Translations under genes and position numbers: made by a program
Part shown: piece after piece, positions 1-9,154 of the stretch
Numbering within the stretch: position 1 is the first letter of the stretch
Layout of the letters: the number at the start of each line of letters is the position of its first letter
The notes under the pieces: generated by a model
What the model saw: only the letters and a program-made list of their open reading frames with translations
Database searches by the model: none
Told to the model about the DNA's origin: nothing
Source of the DNA: Kappaphycus alvarezii
Taxonomy: Eukaryota > Rhodophyta > Florideophyceae > Gigartinales > Solieriaceae
Length of the DNA stretch: 64,000 nucleotides
Assembly: GCA_002205965.3 (NCBI GenBank)
Contig: NADL03000091.1
Location: 186,001 to 250,000, forward strand
Reading direction: 5' to 3'

Positions 1-1373
1 AGAGAGGCTTGGAGCCAGGCTCGCTCTGGACAGGGCAGCTGCAATTGGTGGAACGCTTCCCTCTGTTTTGATCGAAGCTAGCGGCGAGAACCGCAGATTG
101 AGTGGAGGGAAGCGTACGTAGCAAGTGCATGACCTTGGAGGCGTTCGCGCAGAAGCGGTGTAAGTGGAAAGCCAATTGAGCATCATTCAAGTGTCGGAGG
201 GATTGGAAGTTGCGGTCAACTGCGTTTTGGCGGTCTGCGAAAAACTGGGAAACAAAAGTGTCCGAGCCAATCGGGGATCCCAGCACGATGAAACCAGGGG
301 GGTTGAAAAGGGGCAAGGAAGTGCCAAAGTGGAGTGGGAAGGGGAGAAGCCGTAAACTTGGGTCTTGGCAAGGTTCAGCTGGAACCCTAGTGGACCTCCT
401 TCAAGCTAGATGAAACGGATGGCAGCAGCGGCTTGGACCGAGGAAGAACAATGTTACCGTCATCTCGTACCAAGCGTTCAGGGCAGTGAGAACTTCTCCT
501 GTAACGATAGCAAGAGGGGACGGAGACCTAGGGCAAAGAGCAATGGACCGAGGGAACACGTTACTGAGTGCCCTCTGAACTACGGACATAGTAGGGTCCG
601 AAAGCAAGCTCTGTAGAGCATCGTAACAGGAGATTGTACCCACCGTGCGAGGCCTGGGGCATGTGTCTGTACGGCTTCCAGAATGCGCTGGCGGGAGATG
701 CAATCGACAGCGTTGCGAGCATCGATCTGGACCAAGACGTGATCGTGGAACTCGGATCTCTGGGAAAGAGGGGAACGTTTGGGTATTTTACTCTTGGAAG
801 ATATATCCGATCTGGGAAAGACGACGCACAGAATGAATTATTGCATCGGTGCCGTTCTTGACGCCTACCCCGACCTGATGGGGCAGAATGTAGGAGCGGA
901 TGGCGGGTGTGGCTTTGTGTGCCGCGACCCTAGAAATAAGGCGTTCGTAGAGAAGCCCAACCGCGATCGGACGGATTCCCCCGTTTGGCTTCGGCAGCGC
1001 AGTAAGACGGCCTCCGCAGAAATACGGGCGGCACGCGGCGGGCAGATCGCTGTTCAAACAGAGGTTGAGGGAATTTTGTCAGGGCACGTAGGCAATCCCT
1101 CCCGGGCGTGACTCCACCTGCCGGGCGAAGCAGCATTCGCAGGACCACTGGGGATAGACCATCGGCCCCCGGAGCGGTTGAAGGATCCAGGCTGTGAATG
1201 GCACGGCGGACATCCGAGACCGAGAACTTTAGCGCCGGAGGCAAACCGTGAGGGGGGCATGGGAGTGATTGGAATGGGGGCGGGGGATTGAAGTGAAGCA
1301 AGGATTGAAAGGTAGGCTTCGCTGGGGGAGAGTGGGGATCGACTTGGGAGAAGGGCTGCTGTGGCCTGGGAAG
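1..1373 (-). mobile_element. LINE family A, partial ORF2 (reverse transcriptase), runs off the left edge
   Basis: The minus strand matches the better family A copy at 37,750-39,070, so this is the same RLE-type non-LTR retrotransposon. The piece covers ORF2 from upstream of the fingers through the palm: LDPSTAPGADGLSP, LPKPNGGIRPIAVGLLY and LNAWY at the start of the YADD region. It is interrupted at 769-810 by a short family E 3'-tail insertion. The 5' side stops abruptly near 1,373, where similarity to the 39,070 region ends, which is typical of 5' truncation. Frames are broken, so it is a dead copy. The 3' half lies outside the window. Confidence 0.85.
769..810 (-). mobile_element. 42-bp E-type LINE 3' tail inserted in family A
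   Basis: Against the intact A copy near 38,520 there is an extra segment reading GGGGAACGTTTGGGTATTTT on the plus strand. It is flanked by a 10-bp direct repeat TCTGGGAAAG (759-768 and 811-820). The insert matches the last about 40 bp of the longer insertions at 22,676 and 48,325. It is best read as an extreme 5' truncation from target-primed reverse transcription, with the 3' end at the G-rich side on the plus strand. Confidence 0.85.
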
Positions 1374-1406
1374 AGTTCACCGTGCCCAAATTCATTCATT
1401 GTACTG

Positions 1407-1520
1407 TTGGTGGTAAATCTTTATTGGTTGTACAATGTTGCACAGAAGCGTGCGGAGGGTATTCATTAATTAACTACGGGATGCGGGCGGGCGGGTAAAA
1501 ACCTGTGGCGCCTGCATTAT
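1407..1520 (-). mobile_element. LINE family A 3' end, short truncated copy
   Basis: TGGTGGTAAATCTTTATT on the plus strand, followed by the GCACAGAAGCGTGCGGAGGG motif and the CGGGCGGGCGGGTA block, matches the 3' terminus of family A at 36,593-36,700. On the minus strand it ends in an AATAAAG-like signal followed by a TACCACCA terminus. It abuts the 5' truncation point of the larger A copy to its left, giving two A pieces in tandem and in the same orientation. Confidence 0.85.
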
Positions 1521-1530
1521 GTACTGTACT

Positions 1531-2459
1531 GTACTATCCCAGGTGCCAAGGAATGGGTCCATTGCCCTCCCACAACAGGCTTGAAGACCGCAATAGGCAC
1601 ACGACATTTCTCGGGTGTGGTTCAAATACTATTGCCAAGCCCCGCTCTTCGAGCCAGGAACCCCTTGTCCAAGAGTCGGCTGCCCGGAAACCGTGGACGT
1701 CCACGGCGACCACTTGATCCACTGCAGGTACGGAGCGCAACGGATCGTCCGCCACGATGACCAAGTCACCCTACTAAGTAACGACCTGAGCCTAGGCGCA
1801 AGGCATCCTGCTGTCGAGCCCCGGTCGCACGGGGAACACAAAACAAGGCCGGACATCAGGGCGACGGGCGCCACCGGCGGCACCGATTACATCGATGTGA
1901 CCTTCGTGAACCCGCTGGCCCCTTCTCACCTCAGAATGAGAACCTTCAGCCCCCTCACCAGCTTGAACGCAGCCCATGCGGACAAGCTACGAAAATACCA
2001 GGGATTCTTAGCCAGCTTACCTGGCAGGAACAGACTCGTGCCCGTTCCTATCTCCACACTCTGAGGGTGGCATCCCGAAGCGTTCCGCCACATCACGGAG
2101 GTAGCCCGAGCGGTCGCCAACCGAGCCCTGGACCAATACTCCAGGGAGAGGACAATTCTCCTCCAACGACACGCGGCGTTGATGGTCACCTCCAATGCAG
2201 CCTGCTTGTCAACCGGTCTACCAGCTACTTTCTAGTTGGTACACACGCTTAAGCACTTGCAATATAGGTCCTGCCAATGGTTTCATTACAAGTACAGAGG
2301 ACTCCTAACCTCTCCATTACTCACAGTAAACCAACCCAAGTCCAGAATTAAGTATACCAACCCATTCAAGTAAACCCATTAGGCTCAAGTAAACCCAATT
2401 CACCCAAGTCCAGAATAACGCCAGTTGTTTGTTGGAAGGAGTTTTGAGCGACACTTAGG
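1531..2459 (+). mobile_element. LINE family E, C-terminal ORF2 (zinc motif and RLE endonuclease) and 3' UTR
   Basis: The coding part runs to the TAG at 2,233-2,235. The 1,615-2,064 stretch has CPRVGC...GDHLIHC, the Cys/His motif that precedes the endonuclease in RLE-type LINEs. RPDI then GGTDYIDVTFVNP follow, giving the RPD...D-V-T pattern of the restriction-like endonuclease. A TGA at 2,062 interrupts the frame, which continues unchanged afterwards through GWHPEAF to RHAALMVTSNAACLSTGL before the true stop. The 3' UTR carries an insertion and ends near GAGCGACACTTAGG. The same end is found on the minus strand at 48,463. The reverse transcriptase half is missing (5' truncated). Confidence 0.85.
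2358..2414 (+). mobile_element. Short insertion in the family E 3' UTR
   Basis: The E copy at 48.5 kb lacks about 57 bp found here. The extra bases are bracketed by AAGTCCAGAAT on each side, an 11-bp direct repeat. The insert contains GTATACCAACCCATTCAAGT and ends CCCAATTCACCC. A near copy of the insert, ending in a longer C run, lies at 2,583-2,620. This resembles another LINE 3'-tail insertion of a subfamily not otherwise seen here. Boundaries are approximate. Confidence 0.5.
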
Positions 2460-3069
2460 CCGCAACTTGAAATTGTGTATACAGTGTATTCCAGAAACCT
2501 CCGTTCTGAGGGTATGTACAGTAAGTGGTTACCCTACTTACAGTAGTCCTAGTCTGTGATTGCTCTTAGCAGGAAAATTACGTATACCAACCCATTCAAG
2601 TAAACCCAATTCCCCCCCTGTACTGTATTCAATTCTCAATGTAGTACAGTATACAGTTCCGTATCGAAATTGAAAATTAATATCTATTTCGGTCTAGTAG
2701 GGAGCTAGAAACAAGACGACAGTTCCAAGAACATTACAGTACAATACTGTACAGTGCTTGCTGGTAGAGTAAAACAACAAACAAACGCTTTTATTACATG
2801 TTCACTAAACCGAGCAGGGTCACTCACGCAGGTGATACGAGAGACAGAGCACGGGTTAAGCTTTTACCCACATCACGCCATCCCTCAGGGGGGGAATCTT
2901 TTAATGTGTTCAAAAACCTGAACCGTTCAGGTATAGTGGTTACACTAGAAGACAGAACATCTCCAGGCGACGGCTGAACCATCACCCACTCCAACAAGGA
3001 CAAAAGGGGGGACTAGAAGAAAATTCCACCATCTAAATGCGGATCCAGACAGCTTCAAAAACTTCAAGG
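2460..3069. other. No gene seen; dispersed repeat pieces
   Basis: This stretch has no long open frame. The part from about 2,480 to 2,580 is the inverted counterpart of 32,800-32,885 plus 33,165-33,180 (the GTAAGTGGTTACCCTACTTA block), so it is a dispersed repeat. The remainder is AT-rich DNA with TACTGTAC strings. Confidence 0.6.
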
Positions 3070-3117
3070 AACAGCTGACCACATTTTTCATGGATTAAAT
3101 ACACCCCAATTTTCCCC
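3070..3117 (+). mobile_element. E-type LINE 3' tail
   Basis: GGAACAGCTGACCACATTTT is followed by a TTAAATACACCCC tail ending in TTTTCCCC. It belongs to the same subfamily as the tails at 25,708, 31,549 and 49,253. No target-site duplication was identified. Confidence 0.7.
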
Positions 3118-3794
3118 GTTCGTATGTACTACCGGACGAGTTGATCAGGTATAAGCTAGCACATCTGTTGCGGGAAATCAACCCGCCGTGTTTCTTCTTT
3201 TTTTTGCTAGTTTTGCTCGTTCCTTACTGCTGTGATTCTCCCTCATGTGGAACCGCGATTATTCTTTTTATCGTAATAAGTTGTTTATCAAGCTAGCAAC
3301 TCCCGCAAACAGAAACCGATCATACCTTTCAAGCGATAAACCACCCGACTGTTTTCTCATACACCAGCGAATGAAGGGAAAACGGCATGCAAATTCTTGT
3401 ACAGTATATAGACGTGTAGAGGAGGGATATTGCTGCCGTCATCTTAGACCAAATCGCGGAACAAAGTCTCTGATGGAGCTCATGAAGGCGAGGAAACTGG
3501 GACCTTTATTTTAATATGGAAGTTGGACGGATGGCGGCAGACCTCGATCCAAAGCAGGTTGAAAGACGCTTTGCATTCCTACAGTCTCACCCTGATCTGA
3601 TCTTTTGGGGGACGCTGCATATGGCCGATATAGATATCGGTTAGCCCCCTCTGTATTCCAAAATCCCTGACAGCAGACAGCATACCCTTAAACCTAAACC
3701 ATGAAAAATTCCCCTGATTTCCACAGTCGCCTGTATTATAGACTAGCCGAAGCGCACCTTTCAAATATCGCAGGACCAAATCGATTGACGTAAG

Positions 3795-3876
3795 CACTAA
3801 CGGCGTGGAGTACAACCGACCACATCTTCCAAACATTAAACTAACCCAAAATTCCCATAACCCAAAATTCCCACTG
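3795..3876 (+). mobile_element. E-type LINE 3' tail (variant)
   Basis: GGAGTACAACCGACCACATC, then AAACATTAAACTAACCCAAA and a TTCCCA ending that is duplicated once. It is the same subfamily as the 22,130 tail and looks decayed. Confidence 0.55.
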
Positions 3877-4095
3877 TATTATACTGTACTGTACAGGGGG
3901 GGGTTGGGGATGTTTTACTGATTGCAGATGTACATACGACTGCTATTCTTTATACTCAATGAAGTGAAGTTTCGTTCATTTCCTGAGAGGGGGCACAGAA
4001 CTGTATTAAACAGTGCAAGCATTTAGCATTCAGACCCGTCTTCTGGAGGACCAAGGTTATGCTCTAGAGAGAGTTAATCAAGTTTACCCTCCACG

Positions 4096-4157
4096 ATATT
4101 CCCGGCCACAGCCGACCATATCTATCAAACATTAAAGCACCCCACATTCCCCCGCCA
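4096..4157 (+). mobile_element. E-type LINE 3' tail
   Basis: GATATTCCCGGCCACAGCCG then ATTAAAGCACCCCACATTCC. It belongs to the subfamily of the full-length tail at 27,368-27,556. Confidence 0.65.
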
Positions 4158-4526
4158 TTCGTCAATAAAGCGCAACACTGCATTCAAGCGTGTGGATGAG
4201 TTGAGAATTTCTGTAAATGTCTACAGTTGATGAGCCAACTGCGCAAAGAATTACTTTCCTCTTTCTCTACTAAAGTACCATTCTGTAACAGTTGAGGGCA
4301 AGAAGCTACCAACATAACTGCAGTCACTAGGGCGATGTAGCGGTCTTTTTATCTCTAACAATTGCAGTAGGCTGTTGAATCAGCCCATTTTGACGTTATC
4401 ACTAGCCAATATGGCCGCTCAAGAGGATTTCAAAACGGGGAAATGATTGGGTGTTTTATTCTCGGAAGTGCATTCCATAGTGAGATTAATTTTAGAGCGC
4501 ATACTCTTTGCGACTCATCTCTTCCC

Positions 4527-4534
4527 TATATAAG
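4527..4534 (+). promoter_or_regulatory. TATA box upstream of the 4,649 gene
   Basis: TATATAAG lies about 120 bp before the proposed ATG at 4,649, in the same orientation. There is no other strong TATA match between the upstream LINE tail and the ORF. It is assigned by position and consensus only. Confidence 0.5.
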
Positions 4535-4648
4535 CGAGTGAATATCCCAGGTGTTCACGACCACGGGCTATAGAACTACAGCACGAACTCTTGAAGATAT
4601 CATCAAACCAAGACAATACCCAGACGATCTGCTACAACCACTGCAAGT

Positions 4649-5853
4649 ATGGCCACCAAGTATTGCTCAAATGAATGTTCAGAGCTGGAAACAGGAAATA
4701 CTCGACACCATCATCCCGTCCCTGAGTCCGAAAAGCCTCGTTCAAATGTTATCAAGTACCTTGCAACTCTCTCCTGGTCCTCGTCGGGGCAATAATTGGT
4801 CTTTGTGTCAAGCTGGCCCATGTGGAAAATGAGCGCAGTGAGTACCTTCTTCGCTTGAACGAGGTCGTTTTAGAAAGGGACACCGCTCACTACATCCACG
4901 TTGTCCGCAGCTTGCAAGGTGGTGTCATCAATAAGATAGTTTACTCCAAATGCCAGGTGAACGCCGCTTGTCATGTTTCTCGTCACCATTACCTCTGTTT
5001 CTGTGAAGGGCGCACCTTTGAAGGCGAAATGCAACTCGAACCGCTCGTAGAAAATGAGCTTTCTACTGACGGCCAGAACAGCTCTGTCAAAATTTCCAGA
5101 ATTTTCAAGAAAAGCTGCATAGTCCAGAATCTCGTGAGGCTCCGAGAAGATATATGCAAACACAGGAGATGCCCCCATTCTGTCCGCGATGGGTGGTATG
5201 TACCGGTGCGTCAACGGTTAAAGATGACCGGGGCGTTGAATACGGTGCTCGAAATGCTTCAAAACGAAGACGCCCTGCTTCTCCCTTACTCAGCCTATTC
5301 GCGTCGCTATTGTGTCCATACGTCAGCGGACAATTCAAAGTGGAAATGGACCGTTGGTGGTCCATCATGGCTACTTCCATGGTTTTGTTTCTCTCCGAGA
5401 AACACAGAGGTCGAGCATGTGATTTATATCAAGGCTGGCTTCATGCTTGAGGTGGATTTGCTACTGAAAGGGCGAGGGTTCCGCGTGAAGCCAACTTTGA
5501 AATCGCTACAGTACAGGGGCTACGACGTGGCGCACGTGTTTAACAAAGTGTTAGATACGTGGGAAATTGCTAGCGCAGACACTTGGCGTGAAGTGGCTCA
5601 GAGCGGAGTTGGGGCCACGTTACTTGAAATTTCGCTCAAAATACGGTATTGCACCGCATTTGATGGTAAAGGAATGTTGAGGGTAGATCCGCATTGTACT
5701 GTGCTACCAGTTAACAGAAGGAATGCTCTTGCAAGTCGGTTTCAAGACTATTCTCATTGCACTACAAATATCGAGGCATGTATAGAGACGGTGAATGGGC
5801 AGTGTCTTCCCTACGAGGTAACAGACAATTCAAGTTATGACATCGAATTATAG
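4649..5853 (+). CDS. Putative type II single-pass membrane protein, unrecognised family, one frame change near the TM segment
   Basis: The main open frame runs from about 4,726 to the stop at 5,853, more than 370 codons, far longer than chance at this base composition. Its first part encodes a hydrophobic stretch (LLVLVGAIIGLCVKL) followed by VENERSEYLLRLNEV and a roughly 330-residue, Cys-containing region. This is the layout of an N-terminal signal anchor with a luminal or extracellular domain. The frame has no ATG before the hydrophobic stretch. An overlapping frame starts with ATG at 4,649 (MATKYCSNECSEL...), a polar Cys/His-containing head, and stops near 4,793 within the TM coding overlap. 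A single frame change or a tiny unrecognised intron would separate head from body. I recognise no family. A TATA box lies 120 bp upstream. It may be a host gene or a recent pseudogene. Confidence 0.5.
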
Positions 5854-5859
5854 CAACCT

Positions 5860-6515
5860 TGATCGATCCAGAGGGAAACTTTTTTGTGGTTCTTTTCTTT
5901 GAAAGGAATGGATACTTTGTGCTGTTGAAATTATCTGTTGTTACTGATGAAGTACTGTACGTACACTTGGGCTGCTAGAAATTTGAAAACATTACAGTAC
6001 TGTGTGTGGGACTGTCTATGCACTGCTCTGCAGCGCATAAGTGACAAAAAGTGGCCATGTCCTGAATGAGATCCGGATCTGCGAGGTCCATGCTTGCATG
6101 CAAAAGAGCCTGTTCTTTTCAAGACGTGAATGCGTATTCTGTCCAGTATATTTCACCTGTACATGTCCTTCCTGTTGTATGCGCAGTGTCAGTAGGGGGA
6201 GCGATGTAAGTAGGCGCATGCAGATGCCATCGCAGTCCGAATGTGAGTAGTTCGATATGAAAAGGAGGGAAAGGAGGGGGTTTGTTAACTGTGGCAGGTT
6301 TTTTGGCTGCAACCCAGCCACATGATAAACGACTTATACGATAAGTTCAAGCGTGTAGCAAGTCGTTCAAATCCTATCCCCGTTTCCATTTTTCGCTCGG
6401 GTGGAGGTGACTGCTAAATACTGTACAGTATTGTACAGTGTAGCTGCTTAGATAGCCACATATTGTACATTATAATAAGCCTTCGGCTCTAATGACAGGC
6501 GTGCTGTGCAAAAGC
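5860..6515. other. No gene seen
   Basis: Only short overlapping open frames on both strands with no recognisable motifs. There are TACTGTAC strings near 5,960, 6,000 and 6,420. I found nothing to annotate. Confidence 0.5.
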
Positions 6516-6628
6516 TGTACCTCCTGGCATTATAGGCCACATTACAGTGCATCTTACAAAGTCAGCTTAGTCGTGGTCCGTGATTGAGGTCGACTGTTAG
6601 TATAGTATTCACTGTACCTCGAGGACAC
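6516..6628 (+). repeat. Dispersed repeat, copy 1 (pair with 8,869-9,052)
   Basis: GTACCTCCTGGCATTA, then CATCTTACAAAGTCAGCTTA, then TCCGTGATTGAGGTCGA and TTAGTATAGTATTCACTGTA. The same order recurs at 8,869-9,052, where a family C LINE tail interrupts it and where the Tc1 element ends at its left border. Function is unknown. Confidence 0.6.
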
Positions 6629-7343
6629 GCAGATGTCTCTCCAGCTGTTGCGTAACTGTTTCGGTGTTTGCAAGATAGGCGTCGCGCAGTGCCACCGCCA
6701 TGCATGGCAGAGGGCATTGCAAAATTTGATGACAATAGAGAGCTTACGCACAAAGAATTCAGAAATAAAACTTCCAAATTTCAGCAATAGAATTACAGTC
6801 TGTAATTCAATTGCAGAATTCTGGAATGAAGTCGTGAGGTACGGTAAATTGCTGAAATGTGACCAGTTAGTAAAGACCCGTGAGAAATGGTTGTGAGGTA
6901 TAAACATGGTGCATTCCCATTTGTCCACGCGTAAACACGTTTTCAAATTTCAGAAAATAATTTCAGAAATACTTTCCAGAAATTTATCATACCACGTCTT
7001 CCTGAAGACCTTTCAGAATTCTGTTTTTGTGTAAGCTCACTATTCTTGGAATATTCGTACGTACAGGGGAAGAGATGGCCTTTTATTTGTACGTACGGTA
7101 GCTCACCGAAAAGCCAAATTTAGGCAGCCCAGTCAGGATCTATTTTATTATTGATCAGCACCTTCCTGGAAAGCACCTCTGGACAAGAGTATGGTAGTCA
7201 GTCGGAACGCTCACTGCTTCTCAGGTATCAAAAGTCTCTAGCAGGCCTCGACAATATTTTTTCCGTATTATGGACAACTCAGGAGTCTTTACGACTGACT
7301 TGACCAACAACAACAAGCCCAACAATTCAAAAGTTTCTTAATA

Positions 7344-8870
7344 CACTGCCAGCGGAAATTATAATACCAACCTCTTATTTGCAGCCTCGCCGGTAACAAG
7401 ACATTAATTAAAAATTTCTGATTGCCGAATTTTTTGTATTTTAAAACATAAAAGCCAAATATTGTTATATAACTTTACTCGACAATGTTTAAATACCCCT
7501 TGCCGCCAAAATTGAGGGAGTTGGTAATTATAGTACCAGTACAGTAAAAAATGGGGTGGTCGAATAGAACACTTCACGGCAACATTTCATTATCTCTGGG
7601 ATAGCTTTGAACCCTTTCAGTGACATACCTCGAGGAAAAAAGCTTTTCGCGAAGGAAAAGGCTCAAATTTCAGCCTGCAGTGAGTCAGAAAGATGCTATT
7701 GATGCATCGCTCAACAACTTAACCGAACTCACCCGTGATCTCCAGATGCCTTAAGAACCCAGCCGTATACTGCACCAATAATCGCAGTGGAAGAAAGACA
7801 TCTTTAACTACCGGGTAAGAACGCCAAATGTACTGAGAAGCCGCAAATGGTTCCCAAAAAACCAGAGGCAAAGCCACCAAGGTAGGTGTCACACTGCTAA
7901 TTCGACGCGTAAGGAAGAATATTCATTGTAACGCGAGTATTTGTTTCAAAAAAGCCAAAACTTTTCCACTTTATATAAAGTTTCTCCGGGAATGCCGTAT
8001 AAAATAGGCCAAATATTATATTAAATGGGGTTAAGAACACCTTTCTAACTTTTTCTTCGCCCCATTTGAAGAAAAATCTAGATGGACCTTATGTACTTCA
8101 GTATTAATGGTCTGATTTGAAAATGAGTTGATACTTTCGAAAAGGCAAAAAGGAGGTGGGGGTGTTATGGTGTGGGGAGCATTTAGTGGAAATGGACGCT
8201 GTGATCTTTTAATAATCCATGTTCGTCAAACGTCTGCAACTTATATTCAAGTAATGAAGAACGTCATCCTCCCTCATGCTGAAGAAATTCTGCCTCTTTC
8301 GTGGATTTACCAGCAAGAAAATGCACAAAAGTATAGAAACAATGCAGTGTTCAGCGATAATAATGTGAAACTTATGAAGTGGCTAGCACGCTCGCCGGAT
8401 CTAAATCCGATGGAAAACGTTTGGGGATGGCTGTCACTCTCTATACACTGTACGCGAACATCAAACAGATTAAAGATGCAATGGAGCTTGAGAACTGCAT
8501 TCTGAAAACTTGGGGAGTACTGTCCCTCCGTCTTTAATCTCAAAGCTGGTTCTATCAATGCACAATCCTGTAGTAGAGGTTCTAAAGGGACAGGCTAGGG
8601 GCAATAAACATTAGGGAGGGTTAGCAACCCGTAGAAATTCCTTCAGTCTGCTGTAAATTATGTCTTAGTTAAGTAGTTATGGAATTATCGAGCCCCTTTT
8701 TCACATTCTACAGCCCCTGTGTCAACACTGAGGTTGATATAAACTGAAGGTGTTTCACTAATGTATTTTTTGAAATCGGGATTCAACCAATCAGATTTGT
8801 TTTATTTTAGAGTTTAAGCCTTTACGTAAATAATAAAGGCTGGGTGTTAATATAATTTCTGCCGGCAGTG
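7344..8870 (+). mobile_element. Tc1/mariner DNA transposon with TIRs and TA duplications
   Basis: The terminal inverted repeats are CACTGCCAGCGGAAATTATA on the left and CACTGCCGGCAGAAATTATA as the complement of the right end, extending imperfectly to about 35 bp. TA sits on both outer sides (7,342-7,343 and 8,871-8,872). Length is about 1.53 kb, normal for the superfamily. The inside holds transposase remnants: a GRK-type helix-turn-helix stretch around 7,770-7,900 and the C-terminal catalytic part at 8,128-8,505. Several stops and frame changes make it non-autonomous. Confidence 0.85.
8128..8505 (+). pseudogene. Tc1/mariner transposase, C-terminal catalytic fragment
   Basis: The translation has GGVMVWGAFSGNG, the strand around the second catalytic Asp region. 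QQENAQKYRN follows, where DNA.H is usual. ARSPDLNPMENVWGWL is the hallmark C-terminal motif with the third acidic residue. The usual D in QQDNA reads E here, and upstream frames are interrupted. This is a dead transposase inside the TIR-bounded element. Confidence 0.85.
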
Positions 8871-8885
8871 TACCTCCCGGCATTT

Positions 8886-8976
8886 CAGTATACGTGGAAC
8901 ATCCGGTTAATTCTTAGCCGAATAGTCAGACCTACATTGCACACGATCGATACTCTATGAAGTCAATTTTCTTCAT
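8886..8976 (+). mobile_element. LINE family C 3' end, short truncated insertion
   Basis: GTGGAACATCCGGTTAATTC and then GATCGATACTCTATGAAGTC match the complement of 39,885-39,970, the 3' UTR of family C. It splits the dispersed repeat whose uninterrupted copy is at 6,516. The flanks show a weak CATTTCAG / CATTCCAG direct repeat. It is a 5'-truncated retroposition event. Confidence 0.7.
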
Positions 8977-9052
8977 TCCAGTGTATCTTACGAAGTCAGC
9001 TAAGTCAGAGTCCGTGATTTGGTTCGAGCGTTAGTACAGTATTCACTGTATC
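8977..9052 (+). repeat. Dispersed repeat, copy 2
   Basis: CAGTGTATCTTACGAAGTCA through CAGTATTCACTGTATCATGG is similar to 6,545-6,628 with scattered differences. It is the right part of the repeat split by the family C tail. Confidence 0.6.
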
Positions 9053-9055
9053 ATG

Positions 9056-9112
9056 GATATATCGAATATATAGTACCTTCTGACAGTAAAAACACCCAAA
9101 ACTTTCCCAGTA
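9056..9112 (+). mobile_element. E-type LINE 3' tail
   Basis: GGATATATCGAATATATAGT then CAGTAAAAACACCCAAAACT and TTCCC. It is a diverged member of the 48,325-type tail. Confidence 0.6.
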
Positions 9113-9154
9113 CCTTGACGGTGGGAATATCTTCACGGCGGTGCGAACAAGCTC

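Larger units (their letters stand above)
3118..4526. other. No gene seen apart from LINE tails
   Basis: Short open frames only (for example 3,245-3,514 plus), with no recognisable motif. About 3,580-3,780 holds further tail-like fragments. I see no coding or RNA signal here. Confidence 0.5.

Noticed and set aside
4870-5214. 114-codon minus-strand frame with protein-like composition
   Set aside because: It lies wholly antisense to the much longer 4,649-5,853 frame, starts with a non-ATG codon and has no promoter or motif of its own.
5400-5700. Faint resemblance of the plus-strand protein to Mediator subunit 18
   Set aside because: Only a GF...KG..FR-type pattern matched by eye. The hydrophobic anchor at the N-terminus and overall length do not fit a nuclear Mediator subunit.
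6360-6400. Possible tRNA B-box-like GTTCAAATCC
   Set aside because: No matching A-box or cloverleaf could be formed around it.
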